Assembly: GCA_946902985.2 (NCBI GenBank)
Contig: OX336389.2
Location: 340,602,444-340,666,443, forward strand
Source: Meconema thalassinum
Lineage: Eukaryota > Arthropoda > Insecta > Orthoptera > Tettigoniidae
Direction of reading: 5' to 3'
Length of the DNA: 64,000 nt
The notes under the pieces were generated by a model. It was given only the letters and a program-made list of their open reading frames with translations, was not told the DNA's origin and searched no databases. Within the stretch, counting starts at the first letter, position 1; the number at the start of each line of letters is the position of its first letter. Shown here piece after piece: positions 9,599 to 22,204 of the stretch. The translations under genes were made by a program, and so were the position numbers.

Positions 9599-11922
9599 CA
9601 GTAGACTCCCGTAAGTTCGGCCTCGGTTAGTTCGGTCTCCGCTTAGTCCGGTCGGCTACCTGAGCATGAGTCACGCACTTGGCGGCCGAAAGCCGGGAGA
9701 GAGCGGGCGGCAGGTCTCTACGTACAGTACTTGTTTGTTGTTTTCTTTGTTTAGTTTACTACTCTGTCAAAACAGATCATTCAGTTCGTCTTGTGTATTC
9801 ATACTGTGCAGTCGCGTGGTGCTAATCTTTATAGTAGGCCTACAAAGTCAGTGATTTTGGTTTCTTTTGCGTTTTTTACTGTTCTCTAATAACTGTTTCG
9901 CGTCGTGTTTTAAACGCCTTGTTTATAATGAGTGAAACGCGTAAGCGTAAGTACAAGTCGATGGAACAGAGACTACAAGCTCTGGAGAGACTAGACAAAG
10001 GAGAATCCGTGCAAAGTATCTGCAAGGATTTAAACGTGGGCAAAAGTACAGTCAACGACTGGCGACGCAACTGAAAAACTATCGAGGGCTTTTGTACACA
10101 AATTGAAACCGAAAAAGTTATAGAAAAGCGTTGCACACTAAGGAAGGCCAAACACGAACTGGTGGAAGATGCTCTATGGTTGTGGTTCATTCAAGAACGA
10201 AGACGAGGAACGCCGTTAAGTGGACCAATCCTAAAAGAAAAGGCTATGATCTTAAACTCAAAGCTTCAACCAGAAGAGGCGTTCGTGGCTAGTTAGGGAT
10301 GGCTCTCTCGTTGGAAAAAGAGACATGGAGTTCATTTTATAGGAGTTTGTGGTGAGAAGCTATCAGCAAACCCAACAGTGGCCACCGATTTTTCTGCAAG
10401 ATTTTTAAAAATCATCGATGATGAAAACTTGAGCCCAGAGCAAATATACAACATCGACGAAACTGGGTTAAATTTTAAACTTCTGCCCAGCAAAACCTTT
10501 GCCATACCCCAAGAAACATCTGATCCAGGTTTTAAAATCAGCAAAGAGAGGATAACGGTCGCCTTGTGTTCAAATGCTTCGGGGACTCACAAGATACCCC
10601 TATTTGTCATTGACAAAGCAGCAAAACCTAGAGCGTTTAAGAACATAAATATGGAAACTCTCGCAGTGTATTATCGGTCACAGAAATCAGCGTGGATGGA
10701 CACATACTTGTTCAGAGAATGGTTCGTCTGTGAATTTGTTCCCAAAGTGAAAAAACATTTGGCAAAATCAAAACTCCCCACCAAAGCACTTCTACTTCTT
10801 GACAACGCGCCTACTCACGAGGAAAATCTTCAGTGTGACGATGAAAAAGAAATTAAACTGCTCTTCCTGCCACCCAATGTAACCAGTCTTCAACAGCCAA
10901 TGGACCAAGGGGTCATTGAGTGCTTCAAGAGGAAGTATAATCGTAAACTACTTTCGGAAGTTCTTTCCAAACTGGAGACTGATGACAGCTTAGACCTCAT
11001 AAAAGCGCTTAAGTCCGTTAACATGAGGGATGTTGTGTACATGTCGGCCAAGGCATACGACGAAATACCACCATCGACGTTTGTAAAGTCTTGGAAAAAA
11101 CTTTGGCTAAATATAGAAGACAAGATTGGCCAAGAAAACACAACAGCTGATGAGCCAAACAACATTCTTATTAACGAACCTGATGACAATGCAGGTCTAT
11201 TGCACGACCTTCAGCAACTACCAAACTGTGGTTCCATTGTTGAAGAAGATGTGTTGGAGTGGATCAACTTTGAAAAGGAACTAGACAACGAGGTTTTGAA
11301 TGATGACGAAATCGCCGAGTGCGTTATTCGCCAGGAAAATGAGAAGGCCAATGACGCAGATGAAGCTGAGATTGAAGATGAAGATGAAGAAAATAAAATG
11401 AGCCACTCTGAAGGCAAAGCAGCTATGCAACTGGCAGCTACCTACATCGAACAACAAAAAGAAGCAACTGCCGTCGATGTAATGTTTATTAAAAAGTGGC
11501 GTGACTTTGCACATAAAAAATCATTAGAAAAGAAAGTTCAGAAAAAAATTACAGATTTTTTTTAAGTGCTTAAGAATACAAACCACCAACGAACAGTAAT
11601 ACAGGTACTTTAAAATTGTATTAGGCCTAAGCCTACAGTTCTGTAACTCACAGTAGGCTATGTTTTTTGTAACCTTTTCTCTTTTTATGTGTGTTAAATA
11701 TATGTCAGAGTGTTACTCTGTGTTGTTCTCTATGTGCAGTAGTTTAGTAGTTATTTCTGTCTTGCTAGTGTTGATTTAACATTCATTTAATTACTTTCGT
11801 TGGAAAACGATACTTACAAACAATAAATGGGCATTTTATAGATAGACATCGGTTAGTTCGGCCACTTTTAAGTTCGGCCTAGGGTCCGGTCCCGAGGTGG
11901 CCGAACTTACGGGAGTCTACTG
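9599..11922 (+). mobile_element. pogo/Tigger-like transposon, 2324 bp, complete ends
   Basis: Inverted repeats are perfect over 24 bp; the first 20 are CAGTAGACTCCCGTAAGTTC, mirrored at 11899-11922. A TA dinucleotide lies outside each end (9597-9598 and 11923-11924). The motif CGGTTAGTTCGG recurs just inside both ends. Length, CAG ends, TA target and the encoded transposase all fit the pogo/Tigger group of the Tc1/mariner superfamily. The transposase reading frame lacks frameshifts and has only two nonsense codons, so the insertion appears fairly recent. Confidence 0.95.
9928..11565 (+). pseudogene. pogo/Tigger-type transposase with two in-frame stops
   Basis: One frame runs from the ATG at 9928 to the stop at 11563-11565 (545 codons before the final stop). 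It is interrupted by TGA at 10072-10074 and TAG at 10294-10296, and no frameshift is seen. The N-terminus is a CENP-B/pogo-type helix-turn-helix (LERLDKGESVQSICKDL). The second DNA-binding half ends GWLSRWKKRHG. The DDE core has YNIDETGL, LLLLDNAPTH and QQPMDQGVIE, with 33 residues between the second and third Asp. The C-terminus is acidic (EDEDEENK). The longest uninterrupted part is 10378-11565. The product would cut and paste the element at TA sites; this copy is probably inactive unless the stops are read through. Confidence 0.9.
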
Positions 11923-11924
11923 TA

Positions 11925-12944
11925 CCTACATTTAAGATCATTTGTTTGCACCTTATATGTAAATTCACTCCACTTTCATTACCTTTGAAGTATTTTCTTG
12001 GTGATTCAATCTTTACAGCTGCAATTTGAACGCGTTGTCTACTTGAGGAAACCATGTTGAACTTTGTGCAATCGTAACAGCTATGCCAACCTTTGAGCCT
12101 GATTCGCCCCATAAAATGGAATTACTCGGATGCTCGTTTGCCACCCTACACTACAAAATGTAATTTAACATCAAATTCGTACTGAATGCCTATCGTTCCA
12201 AATACCACTAAAAACTATATTTACACTCACAATTCATCACATGAAAAGCAAAGTTGGTAAAGCTCCCAATTAACGTGAAATCGAAAAATGAATTCATAGA
12301 TTTTTCAAAGGAAATTTTGAAAAGTAATCTTGCCAGCTTACGAAAACATAGCAACATGTGCTGGAAGATCTTGTACTCCAAAAATAAGCAGATAAAGTGG
12401 TAAGTATTTCCTGGCGCGTTAGATTCTTACCAGACCAGAATATCAAAGGGACCGCTTTGGTCTTGAAGTGACCACAAGTATAGCTAGACGTACGACTAAA
12501 CAGTGTGTTTTGCTTGGGTAGTACCACAGAGCATGAGTACAGTGCGGCGTATATAGTCCAGGACACCTTAAATAAGTTACTAGAAAACCAACATGGCCGC
12601 CACATTTGGTGTTGCCAACTTACATCATGTAACACCAAAATGTCAGCACACACATCCATGTAACACGTATCGCAAATGATCGAAACTAAGTAAAGGCTCT
12701 TTTACGAAAATACGTTTTACATGAAGTTGTGAAGCAGTCCTTGCTCAAGTTAGGGACATCTTGGTCATCAGTCCTCGACAGTAACTCTTAAGCAGTATTA
12801 TGGTAGTGAAGTTAACTTAAATTATCTCTTCTAGATTGATTTTTAAAGCATCATATAAAATGCATAAGAACAGAAACATTAATACTTACTCAATTATTTT
12901 CGCCAGGGAGCTAAAGATGAGCATGTTCATTTCTTCTTATAGGG
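11925..12944. other. Unassigned DNA
   Basis: I see no convincing gene, element end or tandem repeat in this kilobase. Open frames are short and unrecognised. Confidence 0.5.
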
Positions 12945-13117
12945 CAGGGTGGTCCAACCTTTAGTTACCCGAGGGCCAATGAAACTGTAGTATAGGAATG
13001 TGAGGGCCAGAGACATTCCAGAAAGAAAAAGTATTACTTATTTTACTCAAAAACATTTATTAAAAATTATATTAAAATGATTTTAATATTGCTAGTATAA
13101 TATACCACTTCATTTTA

Positions 13118-15233
13118 CTATCGAGAAATCAATGATGATTGGCCCTGCTTTCCTGATACAAGTGTATCAATGTCCACTGTAAGTTCAGTAAGGCAAAGCC
13201 TCAGGCTCAATTCCAGTGGAGAACTTTCAATTCGATTTCTCGTTTTAGATTTAATTTGTTTGAGAGCACTTTCGCACGCATACGTACTTCTAAACAGCGA
13301 TAACACTTGCAGAGAGAATTTAAGCCGTTCGGGAAAACGTTCTTTAGAAATTAGTTTCCAGAAATGTTCAGGGACATCACACTTTTTAGTCTGGTAGAAT
13401 GGGTCTGCCTGAAGATCAAAAATTTCCATTTGAGGGTCGCAGGGCACCTCACTCTCTTCAATATCCATGGGGTTGTTGAGCAGTGCAAATATTGGTTTTA
13501 GGGAGTCAAAGTCCTGGAATCTGTTCTTGAACTCTTCCTTGATATCTATTATTATTTCATGAAACATACTAAAATTTATGTCACATTTTTTTTCTTTTTT
13601 CAACTGCTGACAAGATGGGAAGGTGCCATATTGTTTGCCTTCAATGCAATTTACATTGCATAAGTTTTTCGGAAGCCCTCAATATGTCCATACAGCTGGG
13701 AGATATTTTGTTTTCTGCCTTGTAGTTTCAGGTTTAAAGCATTTAGATTGGATGTTAACTCTGTCAGAAAAGCAAGATTATTTAAAAACTGGATTTCTTC
13801 CAGGTTTTCTTGATACTCATGCCCAATGTTTTCAATTTTGAGAAAAGCAAGAATTTCATTCCTCAACCCAAAAAACTGTTGCAAGCAATTTCCAGCACTT
13901 GGCCAACGCACTTTACAGTACAATTAAATGTCACCATACTCAGCTTCCAAATTGTCCAGGAATGCAATAAATGCTCTGTGTCTACAGGCTTTATTGCCTA
14001 CCCTTATTAAATTTACAGTATTTACAACAGTTTTCATTGTCTCATTGAGCCTTATAATTTTTCCACAGAGAGCCTCCTGGTGGATAATGCAGTGGAAAAA
14101 CAAGAAATGCAATCCTTTTTCTGTACACAGTCCCACTAAACCAATGTTAGGACGAACCATGCTTTAGCTCCATCTGTTGCAATGCCAGAGTACTTCACAA
14201 AACCTCCATATTTAGAATCGATATCATCCAGTGCGTTGAATATGTCAATACCTTTTTTGCTGGTTTCTAATGATCTTAATTCCAACAGTTTTTCATGAAT
14301 TTCAAATTCTTCGTTTATTATTCTGACGAAGATAAGGAGCTGGCCTATGTCAACTATGGAGAGTAAAATTCACATTTTTCCAAACTGCTCTTGAGAGAAC
14401 CTGAAACTTCACCAGCCATATCATTAATTCTTCTACTAACTGTCTGATGAAACAAGGAAACTGTTTCAAAATACAGGGACATTGTTTTATATGTGACGGG
14501 GATTTTCGCTCGCCCACTCGCCCACGTTGCGAGCCTGTTTCCCGCCAAGCACTTTGACGTAATTCGGCGCCCACCCGGCACTGAGTCATTGGGTATAGGA
14601 ATTTCAATGTTACGTAATGAAAATCGCATTGGAACAGCACACTGAGCACTAAACACGTCAATAATTGACTAAACTGAACCTCACGGTGTTAAAGCACTCA
14701 GCAGACTGCAATGGAGGGACACTTGTGGCACCAAGAAGCGCATTACGGCAGAGTGCTTGGCGGGAGACCGGCTCGCAGCGCAGGCGAGAGGGCGAGCGAA
14801 AATCCCCGTTACATATAAAACAAAGTCCCTTAGCTATCCTATTATCTCCAAATGAAGTGCCATTTTTACAGCACATCTCTTAATGAGCTCAGCATCCCTG
14901 AAAGACTTTTAAATTTTAGCTAGCTCTAAACATACCTCATAAGATGCCTTTAAACCAGCAGTGTTTGATGGTTGCTGAAATATATTTTCTGTCTTGTTAG
15001 TTTCAGCTTCAAATCATTAAACACACAACTTCAGGCACTTCCCTGGTATTGTTAGTATTTTGATTTATGCAAGGTGGTATAGTGTCTATTCACGTTATAC
15101 TCCTTCGAAACACCTAAGACCTGAGAACAGATAAAACACTGCAGTTTTCCATTATGTTCAACAATAAAGTAACTTTCCTGCCACTTTGACTGAAAGTGTG
15201 TTTCTCATCTTCAACGCGCCGTTTATTAAGTCC
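13118..15233 (-). pseudogene. hAT transposase similar to ZBED5/GTF2IRD2, broken
   Basis: Reading down the minus strand there is a start region MAGLNKRRVEDEKHTF (about 15233-15187). A BED-type zinc finger follows, with CFIC and HYTTLH spacing (about 15130-15070), in a shifted frame. After the foldback insertion come VSRRINDMA and then a catalytic-region motif ATDGA (near 14165). Next are IHQEALCGK (about 14080), VRWPSAGNCLQQFFGLR (about 13905-13855), a LAFLTELTSNLNALNL block (about 13770) and a C-terminal part (13603-13118). Damage includes an in-frame TAA at 13924-13926, a frameshift between 13650 and 13603, further stops around 14350, and the insertion. The family is domesticated in vertebrates, but this copy is a dead transposase. 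Confidence 0.82.
14476..14829. repeat. Foldback element with about 87-bp inverted arms
   Basis: The left arm (14476-14562) and right arm (14742-14829) are inverted copies with only scattered mismatches. Each arm runs from GGGAC through TTGTTTTATATGT and ACGGGGATTTTCGCTCGCC to CCAAGCACT. They enclose a loop of about 180 bp. The element lies inside the hAT transposase gene and interrupts it. No transposase is encoded. It may be a hairpin MITE; I could not define a target duplication because the arm ends merge with flanking sequence. Confidence 0.8.
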
Positions 15234-15659
15234 CGCCATATTAGGTACCGCTCTCGCAACAACGATGACAACAAACTCTCGTCGTACTATATCTCTCGAA
15301 CAACCACTCTCTTCAAAAACAACCTCTTCGAACAGCCCTGCGCTCCCTTTTATAGGGAAATCCACCGCAGCTCACGAACGATCGTGAACTTATCTGCAGC
15401 CAATCACTGGCAGCCTACCAGTTGTCACCCGGAGGCGCCCCGCTTCTCGTGCCTTACGTATTCTTGGAAAGACAATTCTGATTACTGGCGTATTTTTCGG
15501 GATCTTTCTTTTCCCACCTGGCTCCTTCGTAACATTACTGAATGAAAGTGAAAATTAAAGTAGACACGCCACGGATTATAACTGTCGAAGAGTGAAGGAC
15601 AGTAAGAAGGGCAAGGGCCAATAAAAATGAACAGGCGGGCCGCGGGTTGGACCACACTG

Positions 15660-17084
15660 ATATAGGCTATATTTTTTATAATTAGTCCAAAAATGCAGAC
15701 CATTCTGTTTTAAGATGAGTGTTCAGAGAAGGATTTAGGAGTAGGAGAGAAATATAATAGTAGGGTACATATTAGCTTATTATTTCTTTATTTTTGATAA
15801 GTACCGTACTCATTTCTTGCATGTATTGGCAACTCAAACTAACACTTGGGGCGCTGCGGTCGGTCTGGATAAGTAGGGTAAAAATACTCAATAACACGCG
15901 TTTGATATGGAACACTTTTTATTTTTCGGTTATAATCAGTAAATGTGGTCCCTAAAATAATGAGTGTTATTTTTGATTGTATATATGTATAACTGTGCGA
16001 TACACGTGATCTAATTTGTGTGTTCCACTGGATTTTATGTGTCAATTGCATATTATCAAGCATCGGTTGTCTGCTGGTATCTGTTTTTGAGCAGTTCGAG
16101 TCATGGCGCTGTTACTTTAAAAGCTATATTTGAGTTTGCTCACTGTACCATAGACTGTAGAAATTATTTGCTGCTTGGTAGGGCGAAGGGATGAGTTTAA
16201 CTTGTATTAAAGCTCGGGGGACACAGGAATTACTTGATTTAGATGGTTAGCTGGTGGGTTTGGTGTAGAATATCGGACTGGTTGCAGGTTCTCGCAGAGT
16301 AGATATTTACCCTGCGAAGTCAAATTAGGCCTATATGACTCGTAGTGGAATGGCTCGGATATCGCAGAGCGAGGTGATGGCGATTGGTAGGGTAATTGGA
16401 AATGAACTAGAGAGGGGGAAGGATACCTGACTGATGAAGCTTGGCTGTAGTCGGCTGGTGTAGGCCTAGCTGTCTTGGTACGGCTTGGCTCGGCGTAAAC
16501 AGTGAACAACCCGTCCTGTCGTCAGTGAGTGTAGTGGTGAGTGGTCCAACCCGCTCTTGTTGCCCGTATTTATTTGGTATCGTCACCTTTTGGCTATTGC
16601 TATTTATATCTTTTGGAAAGTGATGAAAACTTATATCCGCAGCCCTCTTTTATGCATCGACTTACAGCCGTAAACTGAGCAATATACGTTGCTTTTACTC
16701 ATTTTACACTCCATCAAAGAGTAAAACTTATTACTTATGTATAAAGACACGAAGAAATTACCTCGATCTGCTTACGAATACAAGAAACCATATACAAACA
16801 GTCACCACGTGACAAATGTACCCTACTTGGTAAGTTTCTAATTTTTACCGCTAGATGTTATATCAGATAGCTGGAGTTGCCAATAGGCCTACATATATGA
16901 AGGCAGAATTGAGACAAGCTGTTGAAAGCCTGTTGGCAAATCCCTATTGAGATGCAAGAAGATGGTTGATTCAATGCTTAGGCCTAAATCCATTCGAACT
17001 AGTCGTGGATTTTAGGGGCATTAGACTAATGGCAACTCGAAGATTTCGTCTCGGAATGGTAGAAAGCAGCAGTTGGTTGATTTT
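15660..17084. other. Unassigned DNA
   Basis: No gene or clear repeat structure is visible. The word TAGGCCTA recurs here and elsewhere in the window, probably reflecting unrecognised dispersed repeats. Confidence 0.45.
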
Positions 17085-17480
17085 GGGGCTTTGTGACATC
17101 ATGGTCATGTAGATCTGTGTACTTGGGCATGTGGAATTTGTCTGATAACCTGTGTTATTGTGATGGCTGGATTAGTGTGTGCATTTATTATTCAGATGAG
17201 GATTGGGAACGAGGTGGCCATGGCCTTAATTTAGGAACCATCCCGGCATTTGCCAGGAGTACAAGCGTAGAAACCACTTCCAAGATGGCTAAGATAGGAA
17301 TCGAACCCTCCTTTTCTCAGTTTTGCCTCATGAGGCTGAGTGTGCCTTGTTCCACCCCTCAGACCAAAATTAAAATTTCTTGGCAGAGCTGGAAATTGAA
17401 CCTGGACCAACTGCCAAAAAATGCTAGCCGCACAACGCGAGATGGTTGGTAGAATAGTCTCCTGACCCCTCATCAACCGG
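17085..17480 (-). mobile_element. tRNA-headed SINE (family 1), reverse orientation
   Basis: Read on the minus strand, this has a Pol III B-box-like segment (reverse of GGAATCGAACCC near 17300) and the shared body that includes the AAGTGGTTT word, GGCAAATGCCGGGATGG and CTAA. It ends with the tail that includes ATCAGACAAATTCCACA and ACATGACCAC. The same body occurs at 22575, 23896, 27663, 40190 and elsewhere. It is diverged and no flanking duplication was found. Confidence 0.75.
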
Positions 17481-18801
17481 CACATTAAAAGCCACTTGTA
17501 GAAAATTCAATGAATTCACTGAGAAATTGACGAGTTAAGTACAGGCGTTGAAAGACAAGCTTTATCGACGGAGTAATATCTTGAAAATTATAATTATAAG
17601 ATGCCAACACAAAACAATTTTCTGTGGAGAGCTGAGTTATTTAAATTGCGAGAGCGGAATATATGAGAGGGAATTGAACTGAGGCAGCGTTGTTGCGAAT
17701 GGGTACGTCCTCTACACTTCCACTCATTTCTACATGATCATAATAATAGCATTATCATGACGAATACAATACATAGTGTTATCACTGACCGAGTTCAAGT
17801 GCGCCCCGCTGTTGGCCAGCGCTAGTGGTGCAGATCCCCAACGCTACAGTCAACCGCAGTCAGCTGTTCAAAAATGGGATACGCGCTGGCCTGCGTAAAC
17901 CTCTTTACGAAGGCTGCGGTTACGCTGATTACATCAAATTTTCAGTGCATATTCTAAAATAAAATAATAGCCTGCCTTCAACCAAAAATGTTCAAGGCAA
18001 AACGACATACGTAATAGAGGTAACACTTCAGGAGTGATGAACCAAGTAGAATACTTAACTTAGCCTAAATACCTTGTGTAATGATGAATAATAATTATGG
18101 AAGTGATGTCCTAATAGATGCTTTCTCCTTAGCTGTCTGTAACCCACCCGCTATGCCCTTTTATAAAACGACATATACTGTAGTGAAATTTCAGATTAAT
18201 TCTGTACCATGTATCACTCCTTTTTCTTTTTGCTTTCACTTTGATAATATATCATTTTCATACCTTATTTCATCTTCTGGCGGGAGGGGGAGGGGGGGGG
18301 GGCATTATCAATTGTAACTACTAACCTTGATCACTTCTGCACCGGCCTATATGTGCTAAATCACTTAAAAATGTGTTTTTATTTATTGTATATTTAACAA
18401 CCGCAGCCATGTTCGACAGCATATTTGGTATGTGAAACTGCCGCAGTGAGCGATCACATCGACGTCATTAGTTACCAACATATCCGATACTAAATAGGCC
18501 TAAATTAGACGACACATGTAATGTTGTAATTATGTGAGAAAAAGAAATAAACGAGCTCTTCTTGGTTAGACGACTGACTGAACGAAACCATTGGTCGCTA
18601 CTTGTTTAGACAACTGTCTGGACGAAAATTACCGATTGCACTACAAGCAAGGAGGTCTGGGCATAAGCCCCAGGTTAGGTTTGTTTTGTATGTAGAACAG
18701 TATTTACCACTGTAATGAACGCTGAACGCAAGAATTTCATGTCTCGAACTAATCGGGAAAAAACCAGCGCCTCACTGCCTAAAAGTTATTGGTCTAGGCA
18801 C
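17481..18801. other. Unassigned DNA with a G-rich tract
   Basis: No gene is visible. A G-rich tract at about 18280-18302 (GGGAGGGGGAGGGGGGGGGG) could form a quadruplex. A motif similar to TTAGACAACTGTCTGGACG occurs near 18570-18640 in two tandem partial copies and is related to the foldback region that follows. Confidence 0.5.
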
Positions 18802-19409
18802 AAACCATGGGTTTGGATGAAAATTATTGATGCGTGTCTACCCCCACTGTGCGTGACAGAATCCAGGGGTGTTTGTATGGCCTAATGAATTAACAATTAT
18901 TGGTTTAGACAAAAACAGCTTGCACAATCCATTGCGAACTGGTTCAAACTTGGCGCTATTTTGTTTCATGGTACCGCGCTTATACGGCATATAATGCACA
19001 TGTAAGTGTGGGATTGGCAATACTGTACTTGTGCATAATTAACAGCGAAAATGGCAGACTCAGCTGGAATTCCATTTATATAAGTCGTGATCCTATTTGG
19101 GACATCCTGAGAACTGAAATATGCACACTTTGTCACGAACCTGGAAGTAAAATGGATAAGGGGCACCTGCCACATTGCAACAAACTAGATGTGACTGCTA
19201 GAACTTCAGGAAACCTCACACAACTCTATTGGAATGCCAGAAAGCTGATGGATTGGAATCTGGGCTAGCCATAAGAAACAACAACAATGCTTTAATATGA
19301 AAAATTGAGGTAACGCGGGCCGCGTTAGCTAATATATAACACCCCCGGTTTTTGTCATGCACAGTGGGGGTAGTCAAGCATCAATAATCTTTATCCAGAC
19401 CAATGGTTT
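18802..19409. repeat. Foldback with 72-bp inverted arms
   Basis: The left arm 18802-18873 and right arm 19338-19409 are inverted copies that match at more than four of five positions. Shared words include ATTATTGATGC, CTACCCCCACTGTGC and GGGTGTT. The 460 bp between them encode nothing I recognise. Related words near 18575-18650 and 19680-19780 suggest a larger decayed repeat around it. Confidence 0.75.
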
Positions 19410-21171
19410 TGCCTCTTTTATTTCATTATTCACGTCCAATGTCCAAGCTGTGTAGTATAGGCCTACGAGATCTATGAAATTTTTAGTTTTCTATTACCGT
19501 ATAATGTATAGCCTACAAATATCGTTACCTGTGTGCTACTAATTCTAGCGCAGCCATCACAGCATACAGTCACAATCATGTCCGATGCAGGTGTATAAGC
19601 CACTTTCTACTTTCATTCAGAATTAATAATACAAGTAGGCTATAGCTGCGACCAATATTTATAACTTATTGCAACCAGTGGCTTCGCCCAAACCGTGTCA
19701 TCTAACCAAGTAGCGAACAATGACTTTGTCTCACCCAACATTAGTACATCAGTAATTTTCACCCAGACATTCAGTGGCACAGTAACTTATGTCGAGAACT
19801 AAAAGAGAGCTATGAGATATTGTTGGTATTCTCTGAAAATTTGCATATGTGACTCTAGCGCATTACACATACCATGCACATGTGAGTATATGGCTCTTCA
19901 GAATGATGACTGATTCATGTTGCACAACCCTTGAAGTTCGTTGAAGGGCATCACACTACTCTGTCGCAACCATGACTGAAACAAATAAAAATAGGCCTAA
20001 TATAAATATTTTATCTGGCTACTACCAAGTAGGCTATAGGTCAGTAGCCAAGTACATAAGTTATAAGCTTCATAAATAATCACCAATACATACACTACCA
20101 CCAACCGAGTGCGAATCATAGACTAGGCCTACTTCCAAGCTTAAAGAGTTACATGTGCAATGTATTATAATATTATGGCTGACGGCATTTGGAAGTCGAG
20201 AATAGTATACATTACTATATTAGAAGGCGAATTGAACCTAAGAATACATTCCCGAGAGAGAACTTACATAGGCTATATTTTAGGTTATGTTTGAATTAGG
20301 CCCATACGGAAAATGCAGTCGGAAGACTATTTCAAAATTTCCAAAGACTATTAAGGTTTTTATTACGTTATTCGTGCTCTGACTGAATATAAAAATAAAT
20401 AAAACAACGATTAAATCACTCTGTACTTTAAATTGTGTAGGTCTAGGCTAGGCCTACTTACTTAAATTGTAGTGATCTTTGTAGAGTTAATCCAATCCAT
20501 CTCCAATCTTGTTCTCGTATATTTTAGGCGGCATGATGAAATCTAAATAAGAATTTATCCAAAAATTAATTGAATAAAAGCTTCGAAACATCTCAGACAA
20601 GTGGATTTGACACACACATATCAAGAGTCTATAATAACTGTATAAACTGTTTTAATCGATGTATATTACTAGTACCGGTACTTACCTTGTACAACTTGTT
20701 ACAACTTCATTAGACTTGAATTTCCAAAGAAAACTGTGAAATTATTTAAATAATAAGTCACTAGTTACAGTCGTAATTATAATGTTGGCTGACTTTGTGA
20801 AAAATGCATTCTGGGAGTTATTGCCAGAAACATGTCGGCAACTGTGTGGTACGGAAATTTACTGGTATTATGGTCTTTGGAGATGGCGGGATTTTAAGCA
20901 GGGTTGGCGACAATGTGCTCGCACCTGAAAACAACTTACCTTCAAGAAATGCAACCATAAACCAACATTTACGTAGGCATAGGGGACGGCTGTTAATGTT
21001 GCCTACCCTGTCTTGATCTAGTAACTCATTTAAGCTGTCCCAGACTATACCTTTCCGCGCTACACGCCAAACAAGTATTCGTCTGGTGAACACAAGGCCG
21101 CATTAGACGGCACCGATACCATTCAGTGCTCCACATTCTGTAGGTTGCTTTCAGATATGAAAGTCTCCCTC
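19410..21171. other. Unassigned DNA
   Basis: Apart from diverged words related to the foldback (about 19680-19780), nothing is identifiable. Open frames are short and do not resemble known families. Confidence 0.45.
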
Positions 21172-21243
21172 GTGGCGTTGCTATCACGCTTAGCTGTCAC
21201 CACGGAGGTCTGGGTTTGATTCCCGACTTTGACAAAAAAAAAA
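21172..21243 (+). mobile_element. tRNA-like SINE head with A-tail
   Basis: The fragment has an A-box-like TGGCGTTGCTATCACGC and a B-box-like GGGTTTGATTCCC, followed immediately by an A-rich run (21234-21243). It is too diverged and short for a tRNA gene and is most likely a truncated SINE. Confidence 0.5.
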
Positions 21244-21624
21244 TACGAGCCTTACAGTAGTCGCATATGATGTGTAACATCTGACATAGAAGAAACCTCA
21301 CGTGAAATTGTTGATACACCGGTATTTTATACTATTATTGGCACAAATATTAATCTATTGTAAAAGGGAGTGTTTTTCAGATATTGTAGTTTATAATACG
21401 GAACTCATTTTAATAGATGATTTGTAGCTTCCACCAGCACTAGCATAAATAAAGAATACGATATGGATCAACTAGATTAATTGACGCGACACCGCTCATA
21501 ACCTTAAATTCCTTATAAACAGGTCCTCTTCATTCACAGACCAACACGTAATTTCATATGGATTCTGTTAAAATGAGTCATATTGATATGATAAATATCG
21601 TTTAAAATGATAATCTGGTAGCAA

Positions 21625-21722
21625 AAATATCTACCCCGTCCGGGATTCGAACCCAAGATCTCTAGATTCACAGTCATAAGCACCAACCCCACGGCTATTT
21701 CGACTACGCAAATTTTGTGCAC
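21625..21722 (-). mobile_element. tRNA-like SINE head, reverse orientation
   Basis: On the minus strand the B box GGGTTCGAATCCC lies within a tRNA-like stem region, with an A-box-like AGTCGAAATAGCCGTGG upstream. No body or tail of family 1 follows. This could be a different SINE family or a tRNA relic. Confidence 0.5.
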
Positions 21723-22204
21723 AAGATGGTGACTTATTTCCACGTTCCAATAATACTGCATTACGGAATTAAGTTTCATTTATATTTTGCTTGTTTCGAT
21801 AATGTTCCTGCGTGAAATTGAGTTTAAAATGCCTTATGAATAGGCACTCTTGTGAGTAAAGAGAATGTATTCAGTAATAGTTCATGAAGGCTTGCTCAAT
21901 TCCCGTATAACCACAACGATTATATTATATTGATGACTGCATTACCGTTATGTGGGTTAATATTTGAATAGCCATTGCGCAGAAACATAATACCGGCAAT
22001 GCCGACTACTTACAATGTTTGTTATTTAGGCATTTTACCATTTAAATACTGATACGAAGACTTCGAACATGTACCATGTCATTTGTTTCAATCCCTTGAC
22101 ACCAAAGTTCGCATGAGCGTTTTCGGTTCAGTATGTCATAATACATTCCACATGGCCGAGAATACGTCATGGTACCAATTTCTGACACCGCGCGCTCATT
22201 GTTT
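21723..22204. other. Unassigned DNA
   Basis: Nothing recognisable is present in this spacer before the tandem array. Confidence 0.45.

Larger units (their letters stand above)
12945..15659 (-). mobile_element. hAT element of ZBED5/GTF2IRD2 type, 2715 bp, decayed
   Basis: The ends are imperfect inverted repeats: CAGGGTGGTCCAACC on the left and the reverse complement of the right end, CAGTGTGGTCCAACC. They are flanked by a degraded 8-bp duplication (TTATAGGG versus ATATAGGC, six of eight in register). A transposase on the minus strand spans most of the element. A foldback insertion (14476-14829) interrupts it. CAG...CTG ends and 8-bp duplications are typical of hAT elements. Confidence 0.85.
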
